In this document: positions 42,664 to 52,623 of the stretch, piece by piece
How the letters are laid out: each line of letters opens with the position of its first letter
Numbering within the stretch: position 1 is the stretch's first letter
DNA from: Magnetovibrio blakemorei
GTDB taxonomy: Bacteria; Pseudomonadota; Alphaproteobacteria; Rhodospirillales; Magnetovibrionaceae
NCBI RefSeq assembly: GCF_001746755.1
Contig: NZ_MCGG01000014.1
Span: 1 to 59,658 of the forward strand
DNA length: 59,658 bases
Direction: 5' to 3'
Program-made: the position numbers and the translations under genes
The notes under the pieces: model-generated
What the model was told of the DNA's origin: nothing
What the model saw: the letters and a program-made list of their open reading frames with translations, nothing else
Database searches by the model: none

Positions 42664-45600
42664 TCATTTACCGTCCTTGATGTCGCGTCCATCATCGCGC
42701 AGCACCACATAGATGGCCGGGATCACCAACAACGTCAACGCGGTTGAGCTGGCCAAACCGAACACCATGGAAATGGCCAAGCCTTGGAAAATCGGGTCGG
42801 CCAAAATAAACGCCGAGCCGATCATCGCCGCCACGGCGGTCAAGAAAATCGGTTTAAAGCGGATGGTCCCCGCTTCGATCAACACGTCACGCAACGGCTT
42901 GCCCGATACCTGACGCTGCTTGATGAAGTCCACCAGCAAGATCGAGTTGCGCACGATGATCCCCGCCAAGGCGATAAAGCCGATCATCGACGTCGCCGAA
43001 AACGGTGCGCCAAAAATCCAATGACCGAACATAATGCCGATCAGCGTCAGCGGTACCGGGGTGAGGATCACCAGCGGCAACTTGAAGCTGCCAAACTGCC
43101 CCACCACCAGCAGATAGATGCCGAGCAGGGCAAACACAAACGCCAGCCCCATATCACGGAAGGTGATATAGGTGACTTCCCATTCGCCATCCCACAACAG
43201 CGTGACCTTGCTTTCGTCTTTGGGCTGGCCGTGATAGGCGATGGTGGGTGCACCGTCCGGGCCCCAGTCCATGGCGTCGAGCTTGTCTTTCACCGCGAAC
43301 ATGCCGTAAATCGGCGCTTCGAACTGGCCCGCCATTTCGCCTGTGACCAGTTCCGCAAAGTGACCGTCGCGGCGATACATCGGGTAAGACGCCTGTTCGC
43401 GCACCAAGCTCACCACGTCGCCCAATTCCACCACCCGGCCACTGTCGCCCGCAGGTCCCGGTGCCGATACCGGCGTAGACAAGATGCGTTCGCCCATGGC
43501 CAAGCCTTCCTTGGGCAAACGGATGGCGATTTCGATGGGGTTCACGCCTTCGCCGCGCTGCGAATAGCCGACCGTCTTGCCGCCGATGATGGCTTGAATG
43601 GTGTCAAATAAATCGCCTTCTTTAACGCCGTGAAATTCCAGATTTTCCTGATCGATTTCCAAACGTACGCGGGTTTCCGGCTGACCATAGCTGTCGTCCA
43701 CATCGGCCACGAATTCAACGGATTCAAAAGCTTTGCGCACTTTTGCCGCAGCGGCGCGACGGGTCTCGGGATCGGGGCCATAGATTTCCGCCATCAACGT
43801 CGCCATAACCGGCGGTCCCGGCGGCACTTCAACCACTTTGACAGACGTTCCGGGCGGCACGTCCAAGCCATCCAACAACGTGCGCACATTCAGGGCCACG
43901 TCATGGCTTTGACGGTCGCGGTCTTGTTTGGCGGCCAAGTTGATTTGCAGTTCACCCTGCCACGGTTCCGAACGCAGGTAATAATGGCGCACCAGGCCGT
44001 TAAAGTTGAACGGCATGGCGGTGCCCACATAGGCTTGCATGCTGACCAATTCAGGCAGCGCCTTAATGCGGTTGGCAACATCCAGAACCACCCGTTCGGT
44101 GCTTTCCAGGGTGGAGCCTTCTGGCAGATCGACGACCACCTGCAATTCGGATTTATTATCGAACGGCAACAGCTTCACGGTCACGTCTTTGGTGGCAAAC
44201 AGCACCAACGACGCCAAGGTCGCAATACCCGTCACCACCAGCAATCGGATCGAGTTTTTACGCCCGGTCAAAAGCTTGGTGGCGATGCGCTTGTAAAAAT
44301 TGCCCAAGACACCGGGGCCGTGATCCGCATGGTTGCCCATATCGACGGGATCGGTAAAGTCCGCGTCGTCGTCCATCAAAACATCTTCTGGCATTTTTTT
44401 ACGCCAACACGTGATCTTGCACAGCAGCCACGGCGTGATGATCATCGCGACGAAGAACGAAAACACCATCGCGGCAGAAGCGTTGGCGGGGATGGGACTC
44501 ATATACGGCCCCATCAAACCGGACACAAACATCATCGGCAGCAAAGCAGCAACGATGGTGAGCGTCGCGATAATGGTTGGATTGCCGACTTCGGCGACGG
44601 CCTCAACGGTGGCCCGCATGGGGCTGCGGCCGTCTTTCATAGACCAATGGCGGACGATGTTTTCCACCACCACAATGGCGTCATCGACCAAAATACCGAT
44701 GGAGAAAATCAACGCGAACAAACTCACCCGGTTGATGGTGAAGTCCATCATATAGGCCGCAAACAAGGTCATCAAAATGGTCGTCGGCACCACCACCATG
44801 ACCACGATGCCTTCGCGCCAGCCCAACGCCCAGCCCACCAAAACGACGATAGAAATGGTCGCAAGACCTAAGTGGAACAACAGCTCGTCGGATTTTTCCA
44901 GCGCAGTTTCCCCGTAGTTGCGGGTGATGGTCGCTTCCACGTCTGCAGGCAGCAAGCTGCCTTTAACCAACTCCAAACGGTGGGTGATTTCGTCAGCCAC
45001 CAACACCGCGTTGGCACCCTTGCGCTTGGCAATGGCCAAGGTCACGGCGGGCTTGGCGTCCAGGGTTGCGCCGTCAACATCTGATTTGGTCATGTGCCAC
45101 ACACGGTGTTCTTCGGGCTTGGCCCCAACCACCACGTTGGCCACATCTTTCACATAAACCGGACGACCGTCGCGCGCGGTGATCATCAGCAAGCCGACAT
45201 CGGGCATGCCAATCAGGGTTTGCCCGGCCATCACGCTCACGGCTTTGCCGCCATCGCGCACCCGGCCCACGCGAAACGAACGGTTGGCGCTTTCGACCTT
45301 GCCGATCAATTGTTCCAGCGTCACGCCATAAAGCGACAGCAATTCGGGATCGGGTTCAACACGGATTTGATCGGCGCGACCACCGACAAAAAAGGTCAAG
45401 CCGACGTTTTCGACCTTGGCCAATTCATGCATCAGTTCTTCGGCGATGTTATAAAGCGCGTTGTCGTTCCAGCGCCCCGCATCAATGCCTCTGGGGGCCA
45501 AAGTGATGGTGACGATGGGCACATCATTGATGCCGCGACCGATGATCAAGGGATCGGGAATGCCGACCGGAATATGACCAATGTTGGCGCGAATGGCATC

Positions 45601-45945
45601 GTGCACGCGCAAAATGGCGACGTCTTCATCGGTGCCGACGTCAAAGCGCGCGGTGACCATCACTTGGTCGTCCTGGGACATGGAATAAACGTGCTCGACG
45701 TTGTTCACGCCCTTGACGATATCTTCCAAAGGTTTGGTCACCAGCTCCACCACGTCGGGGGCTTTGAGGCCGTTGGCATCCACCAAAATGTCCACCAGCG
45801 GGACCGAGATTTGCGGTTCTTCTTCGCGCGGCAAGGCCATCAAGGCAACCACACCCAGCGCTACAGACGCCAGCAAAAACAGCGGCGTCAAGGGCGAACG
45901 CAAAAACGCTTTGGTTAAGTGTCCAGAAATACCAAGGTTCTTCAT
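42664..45945 (-). CDS. RND-family efflux permease
   Basis: A 1093-residue inner-membrane pump of the AcrB/MdtB superfamily, with about twelve TM helices and two large periplasmic loops. Motifs include PREEEPQISVP after TM1, DDAIVVVENIVRHW in the TM4 proton-relay region (Asp-Asp), and GIIVRNSILLVDFI in the second half. It exports toxic compounds across the envelope with the adaptor encoded just upstream. Substrate range cannot be read from sequence. It starts 35 bp after the adaptor gene. Confidence 0.92.
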   Translation of the reverse strand: MKNLGISGHLTKAFLRSPLTPLFLLASVALGVVALMALPREEEPQISVPLVDILVDANGLKAPDVVELVTKPLEDIVKGVNNVEHVYSMSQDDQVMVTARFDVGTDEDVAILRVHDAIRANIGHIPVGIPDPLIIGRGINDVPIVTITLAPRGIDAGRWNDNALYNIAEELMHELAKVENVGLTFFVGGRADQIRVEPDPELLSLYGVTLEQLIGKVESANRSFRVGRVRDGGKAVSVMAGQTLIGMPDVGLLMITARDGRPVYVKDVANVVVGAKPEEHRVWHMTKSDVDGATLDAKPAVTLAIAKRKGANAVLVADEITHRLELVKGSLLPADVEATITRNYGETALEKSDELLFHLGLATISIVVLVGWALGWREGIVVMVVVPTTILMTLFAAYMMDFTINRVSLFALIFSIGILVDDAIVVVENIVRHWSMKDGRSPMRATVEAVAEVGNPTIIATLTIVAALLPMMFVSGLMGPYMSPIPANASAAMVFSFFVAMIITPWLLCKITCWRKKMPEDVLMDDDADFTDPVDMGNHADHGPGVLGNFYKRIATKLLTGRKNSIRLLVVTGIATLASLVLFATKDVTVKLLPFDNKSELQVVVDLPEGSTLESTERVVLDVANRIKALPELVSMQAYVGTAMPFNFNGLVRHYYLRSEPWQGELQINLAAKQDRDRQSHDVALNVRTLLDGLDVPPGTSVKVVEVPPGPPVMATLMAEIYGPDPETRRAAAAKVRKAFESVEFVADVDDSYGQPETRVRLEIDQENLEFHGVKEGDLFDTIQAIIGGKTVGYSQRGEGVNPIEIAIRLPKEGLAMGERILSTPVSAPGPAGDSGRVVELGDVVSLVREQASYPMYRRDGHFAELVTGEMAGQFEAPIYGMFAVKDKLDAMDWGPDGAPTIAYHGQPKDESKVTLLWDGEWEVTYITFRDMGLAFVFALLGIYLLVVGQFGSFKLPLVILTPVPLTLIGIMFGHWIFGAPFSATSMIGFIALAGIIVRNSILLVDFIKQRQVSGKPLRDVLIEAGTIRFKPIFLTAVAAMIGSAFILADPIFQGLAISMVFGLASSTALTLLVIPAIYVVLRDDGRDIKDGK

Positions 45946-45980
45946 CGGATCAATTTCCCTAAGGATTTACGGACAAAACG

Positions 45981-46997
45981 TTATGGATGCGCCAAGACAT
46001 CGCCGGGAACCAGCCCCGACAAAACTTCAACACCACCACTTTGCGGCAAGCCCGGCTGCACCACCACTTCCCGACCGTCGCTGAGCTTGGCAAACGTGAG
46101 GTTATAGCGGCTGTACAAAAAATCCGTCGGAACGACGATGGCCGGACGGGCCCCGGTACCAATCCACACACGAATGCGTTCCCCAACAAAGAAGTCCCCC
46201 AAACCCGCCACTTCCACATCCGCCGACACCCGGCCTTGTTTGATTTCGGGATACACTTGACGGATCAGACCGCTGCGCAACTTGTCGCCGCTGTCGGATG
46301 TCAACGCGCCAAGACCGCGTTGCGCGACTTGAACTTCGTCGCCTTCACTGATGAACATGGCATGACGTTCGGGCAGTTGCAGACGCAAGATGTAGGCTTC
46401 CGCCGCCAAAGAAGCGATGGGCTCGCCCGGCAAAATGACCGAACCTTTGCGCACCTGAACCTTGAGAATGCGACCACTGGCGGGCGACAACACATCGCCT
46501 TCGACACTGGTTTGAATGAGCACTTGGCGTTCTGCTTGGGCCGATGCCAAAGAGCGATCCGCGACTTCGCGATTGGTGCGTGCTTCGTCCAGACGCGCCT
46601 TGGGGATTGTGCCAGAGGCGTAAAGTTGTTCCGCCCGCGCCAGCGCGGTGGTGGTGAGGTCTTTTTGCGAACGATAAGATTCAATTTGCGCATCGATGGA
46701 TTTCAGCTGAAGGGCTAACTTTTCATCAACCACGCGGGCGATTTTCTGATTGGCCTGGACCGAAGAGCCTTCGTCCACTAACAGTTCCGTCACCGTGCCG
46801 CCGATGCGCGCGCGCGCGGCAACCACGTCGACGCTTTCCACCGTCGCAAACACAGACTTGCGGTCTTCAACTTGACCTTGGCTGACCTGAAAGGTCGCGT
46901 CTTGGGCAGAGGCCGAAACGCTGCCCACAACACCACCCACCCAGGCCACCTGGGTCACGGCCAAAACCAAAAATGCGCTTCTGAGTGTCGTCTGCAT
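45981..46997 (-). CDS. RND efflux periplasmic adaptor (membrane fusion protein)
   Basis: A 338-residue adaptor with a signal peptide (about 1-31), lipoyl/barrel-sandwich halves (ARIGGTVTELLVDEGSSV and GDVLSPASGRILKVQVRKGS), an alpha-hairpin with ALARAEQLYASGTIPKARLDEA, and a beta-barrel domain. It links the RND permease to an outer-membrane channel, which is not encoded nearby. ATG 46997 is chosen because GAGG lies about 7 nt upstream; ATG 47009 and TTG 47015 are alternatives. It is the first gene of a two-gene operon. Confidence 0.9.
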   Translation of the reverse strand: MQTTLRSAFLVLAVTQVAWVGGVVGSVSASAQDATFQVSQGQVEDRKSVFATVESVDVVAARARIGGTVTELLVDEGSSVQANQKIARVVDEKLALQLKSIDAQIESYRSQKDLTTTALARAEQLYASGTIPKARLDEARTNREVADRSLASAQAERQVLIQTSVEGDVLSPASGRILKVQVRKGSVILPGEPIASLAAEAYILRLQLPERHAMFISEGDEVQVAQRGLGALTSDSGDKLRSGLIRQVYPEIKQGRVSADVEVAGLGDFFVGERIRVWIGTGARPAIVVPTDFLYSRYNLTFAKLSDGREVVVQPGLPQSGGVEVLSGLVPGDVLAHP

Positions 46998-47084
46998 CTC
47001 AAACCTCATCGCCAAAAAAGCTTCTATAGTTTTGATATATCATAGTTTTACTGCGAGTGCGAACATATCGCTTGCTTTTATATA

Positions 47085-47098
47085 TTAGTTTTTACTAA
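47085..47098. promoter_or_regulatory. Small palindrome upstream of the RND operon
   Basis: TTAGT-TTTT-ACTAA lies in a very AT-rich stretch between the divergent efflux operon and the DUF2892-like gene. Two ATAGTTTT direct repeats lie nearby (about 47026 and 47043). It may be a regulator site; no regulator gene is adjacent. Confidence 0.3.
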
Positions 47099-47282
47099 AT
47101 TAGCAACATCTTAAGGGTAAAAACCCGCTACACTCTATCCTTTAGCCCACGGAACATATACATTCTGTCCTTGAGGTAAGGTATTCAGTGTTGGTCGATC
47201 ACGCCCCGTTCTGGGTGAGCGATCCAACCTAAAAAGCAACGAGAAACAAACAAGCCAAAACCAACAAACAAGGAATTCACTT

Positions 47283-47489
47283 ATGAGCATCGACCGCATC
47301 GTTATGGCCTTTGCCGGCGTCGTCATCTGGGCCGGTCTGGGCGTGTTTTACGTCACAGGCGAAGTTCTCTGGCTGATCGTTCCGGCATTCGTCGGCCTGA
47401 ACCTTTTCCAAGCCGCCTTCACCAAGTTCTGCCCGCTGGCCATCATCTTGAAGAAACTCGGCGTAAAACCCGGACAAGCCTTCAACTAA
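47283..47489 (+). CDS. DUF2892 (YgaP TM-like) small membrane protein
   Basis: A 68-residue protein of two TM hairpin segments, starting [16 protein letters not shown] and containing [22 protein letters not shown], the recognisable DUF2892/YgaP membrane domain. In other proteins this domain is fused to a rhodanese that handles sulfur; here it stands alone. AAGGAATTC precedes the ATG. A strong terminator follows 37 bp after its stop. Confidence 0.88.
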   Translation: MSIDRIVMAFAGVVIWAGLGVFYVTGEVLWLIVPAFVGLNLFQAAFTKFCPLAIILKKLGVKPGQAFN

Positions 47490-47526
47490 ACACCTAGCCC
47501 CCGCCTACAAGATAGCGCTCAAAGAA

Positions 47527-47570
47527 CAAACGGCCTCACTATTGTGAGGCCGTTTGGATATTTTGCGTTT
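47527..47570. terminator. Bidirectional rho-independent terminator
   Basis: A 13-bp stem, CAAACGGCCTCAC (47527-47539) with GTGAGGCCGTTTG (47544-47556), has a TATT loop and is followed by GATATTTT. On the minus strand it lies just after the CheB/CheR gene, so it can serve both convergent genes. Confidence 0.8.
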
Positions 47571-47584
47571 AAGGCAAAATCAGT

Positions 47585-50500
47585 TTAGCAGATTTTTGAT
47601 GCCGGGAACAAAACGGTCACCACCGTTCCCTTGTTTAACTGACTATGGATGTTGATCGTACCACCGTTCAATTCCACCAAAGACTTGGTGATGGAAAGTC
47701 CCAATCCGGTACCCCCTCCCTTGTCCGATGACATGGGGCCAAGAACCTGTTCAAAGGGCCGCATAATGCGGTCAATATCCCCCGGCGGAATGCCAATACC
47801 GGTGTCGGAAACGACGACATCAAAACCGAGTTCGCTTGCGCTTGCGAAAACCGTCACAGTTCCACCGCGCGGGGTAAACTTCACAGCATTATCCAGCAAA
47901 TTGATGGCAATACGCTTAAGACTCGTCTCATCAACCCAGAGCATGGGAAGTATCTCAGGGCATTCACATATCACATTGACCCCCGCACTTTCCGCCCGCT
48001 CTGCAACCAGTTTTATGGCCTTTTCCGCTACGTCTTTTACATTGACTTCCTCTTCATGCAGTTCAATTTTGCGCGCTTCAATTTTGGCCAAGTCCAAAAT
48101 TTCATTGATCAAGCTGAGCAGATGTGTACCGCTGTCATGAATGTCCTTTGCGTATTCCGTGTATTTTTGGATTTCAATCTGACCAAAGTGTTGATGGTGA
48201 ATGATTTCGCTAAAGGCCATAATGGCGTTCAGAGGTGTTCTCAGTTCATGACTCATATTGGCCAGAAAATCCGTCTTGGCCCGTGAAGCCTCTTCCGCCT
48301 TTTCCTTCGCCTGCCACAAGTCTGCTTCGACCGTTTTTAAATCGGTAATGTCACTGTGAATAGCGAAAAATCCGATGACGTTTCCTTGCTCATCGATCTG
48401 CGGTTCAAAACGTTGACTCATGTATGTTTTGTCACCGTTCACATCAACCACTTCCCGTTCAAAGGTCTGACTTTCCCCCTTTAACACCATGTCTTTGTGG
48501 GGCTTAATCACCTTGTAGTTGGTATTGCCGACAATTTCCTTGATCGAACTGCCGATAACCTTCTCTACGGTTTTGCCGTAAAAGTCTGCATAGGGTCGAT
48601 TGGCAAACCAATATTTTTCATTGGCATCGGCATGAAAGATCAGTGCGGGTACGGAATCGGTGACGTTGCGTATCCACTCCTCATTGGCCTGAAGCTTTCT
48701 TTGCGCCGCACGCACCTCCGTCTCATCGATAAAGGTCAGTATTGCGCCATCGGTTTTACCTTCGTGGTTGTGATAAGGCGCAATGCGCATGCGATAAATC
48801 AGATTGTCTGCCGTGACCTCGCTAAAATATGACTTATTGCTGAGGATGACCTCTTGAAGGCTGCTTCTCAGATTTTTAATATCCGTATGGCTGGGTACGG
48901 AAGTGATAACCTGTCCCAGGTCGGTAGACATCAAACCAAACAGACGTACCGATTGCGGCGTAAAGCGGGTCACCCGCAGCTCTCTGTCGACCACAATCAA
49001 CGCAAAACCAATATTGTCTTGAATGTTTTCCAAATCGGTATTGGCTTCGCCAAGCTCCAAGGTGCGCACTTGAAGTTCTTCGTTGACGGTGGTCAGTTCT
49101 TCGTTGGTGGACTGAAGCTCTTCGTTAGACGTTTCCAATTCTTCGTTAGACGACTGCAGTTCCTCGTTTGCGGCCTGCATTTCTTCATTGAGCGCCTGCA
49201 ACTCTTCATTGGAGGTTTCCAATTCCTCGACAACCGTCTGCAGGTTTTCTTTCGTCGCAATCAATTCTTGCTCAAGCTCGGCGATCCGCATCTCAGCATC
49301 TTGATCCAGAGAACCGGATTCCTGGACTTCAATGCCAGCAATGGCCTTTTCCGTTTCGCACGAAACTAAAAACAGAAAATCATCATCTTGGTCGATAAAC
49401 AGCGGACGAACGACCAGACGGGCGTTCACGTTTCCATCCTTTTGCATAATCAACTTTTTGGTGCCATAAACAGGCATGCGGTCCTTACGCGCGCGATGCA
49501 GCAGCACGCGAAGATCGGTGCGGAATTCGTCGATGATCAGCTTTGAAAGATTGAGATTCGGCTTACCCCTGGGTAAATTCATAAACGTTTCCACGTTTTC
49601 GTGGAAATGCAGGATGTCCATGTCGCCATTGACGACGACGCTGTCAGGCGCATAAGCCTTCACGAACGTTTCGTTCATTAAGTTTGTTACAGAAACTTCT
49701 TTTTTTTCTTCTTCCTTCTCGGCAGATATCGGAATTTTTGACCGAAAGTGAGAGAACATGGGAAGCAGTTGTTTTTCTTGCCCAACACGTTTTTTGAACA
49801 GCTTCGAGGTGCTGCGAATGGGTCTGAAAAAATCAACGTGATGGCCGACAGACTCAGACTTGCCGAGGAACAGATGGCCATCTGTATTCAGCGCATAATG
49901 GAAAACGCTAAAAATTTTATTTTGCAAATCGGTGTTGAAATAAATCATGACATTACGACAGCTGATCATATCAACCCGTACAAACGGCGGATCTTTAGCC
50001 AAATCTTGGCGCGCAAACACGACCAATTCACGGATCGGCTTTTTCACCTGATAAGATTGCGCCATCTGATCAAAATATTTATCAATAGACGCATTATCGA
50101 GGTTCTTGACGGTCTCTGCTGAATAAAGCCCCTTGCGTGCATGGGCCATCGCATCCAAGTCAACGTCCGTCGCGAAAATCTGCACCGTGTATTCGTTTAT
50201 CGAATTACCTAAATGATCCGTCAGCAGCATCGCGATGGAATAGGCTTCCTCACCCGTTGCACACCCGGCGACCCAAATGCGAATGCTATCACCCGGTCTT
50301 TTGCCTTTTAAGATTTGTGGCAAAGCCAAACTCAAATCCTTAAACGCTTTGGTATCGCGGAAAAACGACGTTACGGAGATGAGAATATCCTTGCACAGCA
50401 AGTCAAGTTCCTGCGGCTGGCGGCGAACGTATTCCAGATAAACTTCCAACGTTTCAATGCGGTTAGCCGCAAGCCTGCGCTCAAGACGACGGCGCAAGGT

Positions 50501-51358
50501 ATTGGGCTTGTATTGGGAAAAGTCGATGTCGGTGCGATTGCGCACCATACGAAAAATCTCGTCAATCGTTCCGCTTCCTGCGGCAGCGGCTGATTTTTGC
50601 ACCACAAGCCTTGGAAACCGGGCGAGAGAAGCCAACTCTTGGCCGATCTTATCGGGTGACGAAAGTTGATCTACGCACCCCGTTGCAATTGCGGCTCTCG
50701 GCATACCATCGTACTTGGCGGTTTCCGGGTCCTGCACGATGGTAAAGCCAGAGTTGGCCTTAAGGGCGCGAATACCATGTGCACCATCCGTACCGGTACC
50801 GGACAGAATAATGCCGATGGCGTATTCGCCCTTGTCTTCGGCCAATGAAACAAAAAAGGCATTTACAGATGGTTTGGGACCGACAGGCGCTGAAGGTTTA
50901 CGCAGCCACAAGGTTGAGTTTCTGATCAACACATCCTTGTTGGGGGGCGTGATGTAAATTGTGTTCTTTTCCACCACCGTCCCATCGACGATTTCTTCGA
51001 TTTTTATTTCCGTCTCGCGCCCCAGCAGTTGCGTCAACATACTGCGATAGTCCGGCGATAAATGCTGTGCGACCACATAGGTCATATTTGAGAGGGCTGG
51101 CAGATTTGTGACGAGAGGGCGCAAGGCTTCAAGCCCGCCAGCGGAAGCCCCGATACCGACCACAAACAATTCATCTTTGGGAGCTTTGCTCGCACCCGCC
51201 TTTTGGGAAGTTGTCGTTTTTTTACGAGCCGCAGGCTTTTTACCTGTTGTTGTTAAATCGGCCCCATTGTTTTCAGGAGCACTTTCAACGGAACTGAATT
51301 CTACAGGCGTATTCTTGCGCGGTGACACTCTTTTAACCTGAGTGGGTTGTTTTGACAA
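47585..51358 (-). CDS. CheB-CheR-PAS-PAS-histidine kinase fusion protein
   Basis: A 1257-residue signalling protein. CheB methylesterase domain (about 65-250) with GIGASAGG, AQHLSP and GTGTDGAHG, which hold the Ser, His and Asp of the active site. CheR methyltransferase domain (about 265-520) with WVAGCATGEEAYS for SAM. A central coiled coil (about 700-800) of heptads like TSNEELQ. Two PAS domains, then HisKA with SHELRTPLNA and a HATPase with DNAVKFTPRGG and DTGIGIPPGD. The start is TTG 51358 without a clear ribosome site, so it could be a little further in. It is not in a chemotaxis operon; it may methylate and sense through its own set of receptors or act in stress signalling. Confidence 0.93.
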   Translation of the reverse strand: MSKQPTQVKRVSPRKNTPVEFSSVESAPENNGADLTTTGKKPAARKKTTTSQKAGASKAPKDELFVVGIGASAGGLEALRPLVTNLPALSNMTYVVAQHLSPDYRSMLTQLLGRETEIKIEEIVDGTVVEKNTIYITPPNKDVLIRNSTLWLRKPSAPVGPKPSVNAFFVSLAEDKGEYAIGIILSGTGTDGAHGIRALKANSGFTIVQDPETAKYDGMPRAAIATGCVDQLSSPDKIGQELASLARFPRLVVQKSAAAAGSGTIDEIFRMVRNRTDIDFSQYKPNTLRRRLERRLAANRIETLEVYLEYVRRQPQELDLLCKDILISVTSFFRDTKAFKDLSLALPQILKGKRPGDSIRIWVAGCATGEEAYSIAMLLTDHLGNSINEYTVQIFATDVDLDAMAHARKGLYSAETVKNLDNASIDKYFDQMAQSYQVKKPIRELVVFARQDLAKDPPFVRVDMISCRNVMIYFNTDLQNKIFSVFHYALNTDGHLFLGKSESVGHHVDFFRPIRSTSKLFKKRVGQEKQLLPMFSHFRSKIPISAEKEEEKKEVSVTNLMNETFVKAYAPDSVVVNGDMDILHFHENVETFMNLPRGKPNLNLSKLIIDEFRTDLRVLLHRARKDRMPVYGTKKLIMQKDGNVNARLVVRPLFIDQDDDFLFLVSCETEKAIAGIEVQESGSLDQDAEMRIAELEQELIATKENLQTVVEELETSNEELQALNEEMQAANEELQSSNEELETSNEELQSTNEELTTVNEELQVRTLELGEANTDLENIQDNIGFALIVVDRELRVTRFTPQSVRLFGLMSTDLGQVITSVPSHTDIKNLRSSLQEVILSNKSYFSEVTADNLIYRMRIAPYHNHEGKTDGAILTFIDETEVRAAQRKLQANEEWIRNVTDSVPALIFHADANEKYWFANRPYADFYGKTVEKVIGSSIKEIVGNTNYKVIKPHKDMVLKGESQTFEREVVDVNGDKTYMSQRFEPQIDEQGNVIGFFAIHSDITDLKTVEADLWQAKEKAEEASRAKTDFLANMSHELRTPLNAIMAFSEIIHHQHFGQIEIQKYTEYAKDIHDSGTHLLSLINEILDLAKIEARKIELHEEEVNVKDVAEKAIKLVAERAESAGVNVICECPEILPMLWVDETSLKRIAINLLDNAVKFTPRGGTVTVFASASELGFDVVVSDTGIGIPPGDIDRIMRPFEQVLGPMSSDKGGGTGLGLSITKSLVELNGGTINIHSQLNKGTVVTVLFPASKIC

Positions 51359-51660
51359 TTACCGCGCCCCCCTAATCTATATAAACCGAGTTCCTAATTG
51401 TATTTTCACGCGCACAAAATGACCATCACACTCAAAACAATATATTCTAACATCTCACGAAACCTTATGGTTTATCAAGTTTATTAAATGCGATGCATAC
51501 TCATTAAAAACTATTGATCATCTCCAAGTCTTCAAACCAATCGCCTCCTGACCTAATCGTACAATGCAGTTAGGGCAACAGATTCAAGATACGATATAGG
51601 CTAAATAATACAATGGCCTCCACGAACGTGGAGGCATTTCTGCTTGTGCCATGCCCAGGC
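51359..51660. other. Intergenic region between the CheB/CheR fusion and the CDF gene
   Basis: 302 bp, AT-rich. It should carry the minus-strand promoter of the CheB/CheR gene; a TTTATATAGATT stretch just before the start could be its -10 but I see no matching -35. The right end holds the hairpin at 51616-51635. No coding frame or RNA gene is apparent. Confidence 0.4.
51616..51635 (-). terminator. Probable terminator of the CDF gene
   Basis: GCCTCCAC (51616-51623) pairs with GTGGAGGC (51628-51635) around a 4-nt loop, 25 bp beyond the CDF stop. The minus-strand sequence after it is CATTGTATTATTT, only weakly U-rich. Confidence 0.5.
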
Positions 51661-52596
51661 TTAATCCTCAAACACCCGTTCTTCTTCGATGCCGCTGGGG
51701 TCTTGGTGGATCAGCACTTCGGCGCGGGGATAGGCTTTTTTGACTTTGAACATCACCGCATCCGCCACGTCATGCGCTTGAAACAGCGATAACTTTCCGG
51801 ACATTTCCAGGTGCATTTGAATGAACAAATCGGGACCCGATTGGCGGGTGCGCATGTCGTGCACACTGATCACTTGGGGGTGATCCGAGGCCAAGGCGTG
51901 AATTCTTTCGCGGTCATCTTGGGGCAATTCCCGGTCCATCAAGATGTGATAGGCCTCAATCCCGATTTCATAGGCACCGTGTAATATGTAAAACGAGATG
52001 GCGATGGCGAACAGGGGATCGGCGATTTGCCAGCCCAACTCTGACGCCAAAAACAACGAAACGATGACGCTGATGTTGACCAGAACATCCATCGAATAAT
52101 GGGTGCTGTCGGCGACGATGGCCAGCGACTGGGTGCGCTTGGCGACGTACTTTTGAAACACCACCAGCGCAATGGTGGCAATGATGGAAAACACCATCAC
52201 AGCGTAACCGATGGGGGTATTCGTGATGATTGATGGATTGTAGAGACGTTCCCCCGCCTGCAACAACAAGAACATCGCCGATCCTGAAATAAACGCCGAT
52301 TGCGCCAACCCGGCCAAGCTTTCCGCCTTACCGTGGCCGAAGCGATGCTCATGATCCGCCGGTTCCAAAGCATGACGCACAGCCAACAAATTCACCGTTG
52401 AAGCCGCCACGTCGAGAAACGAATCAATCAATGTCGACAGCAAACTGACGCTGTCGGTCATCAGCCAAGCGCCAAACTTCACCACGATCAAGGTGCTGGC
52501 CGTGCCCACGGCAGCATACGTCGCCATACGCATCAGGCGTCCAGCGGCCTTGCGATCAAGTGATTTTTTGGTGGCAGGTGGTGCGATCTCGCTCAT
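51661..52596 (-). CDS. Cation diffusion facilitator metal exporter (FieF/ZitB type)
   Basis: A 311-residue CDF transporter with about six TM helices in the N-terminal 200 residues and a cytoplasmic metal-binding tail. Metal-site motifs are SLIDSFLDVAAS in TM2, with HEHRFGHGKAE before TM3, and ADSTHYSMDVLVN in TM5. These place an Asp/Asp/His/Asp-type site. It exports Zn2+, Fe2+, Mn2+ or Co2+; a D-D-H-D site favours Zn or Fe. It stands alone, 27 bp after the pdxH stop on the same strand. Confidence 0.91.
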   Translation of the reverse strand: MSEIAPPATKKSLDRKAAGRLMRMATYAAVGTASTLIVVKFGAWLMTDSVSLLSTLIDSFLDVAASTVNLLAVRHALEPADHEHRFGHGKAESLAGLAQSAFISGSAMFLLLQAGERLYNPSIITNTPIGYAVMVFSIIATIALVVFQKYVAKRTQSLAIVADSTHYSMDVLVNISVIVSLFLASELGWQIADPLFAIAISFYILHGAYEIGIEAYHILMDRELPQDDRERIHALASDHPQVISVHDMRTRQSGPDLFIQMHLEMSGKLSLFQAHDVADAVMFKVKKAYPRAEVLIHQDPSGIEEERVFED

Positions 52597-52623
52597 ACGT
52601 TCATTCGCCGTTTCATATTAAAA

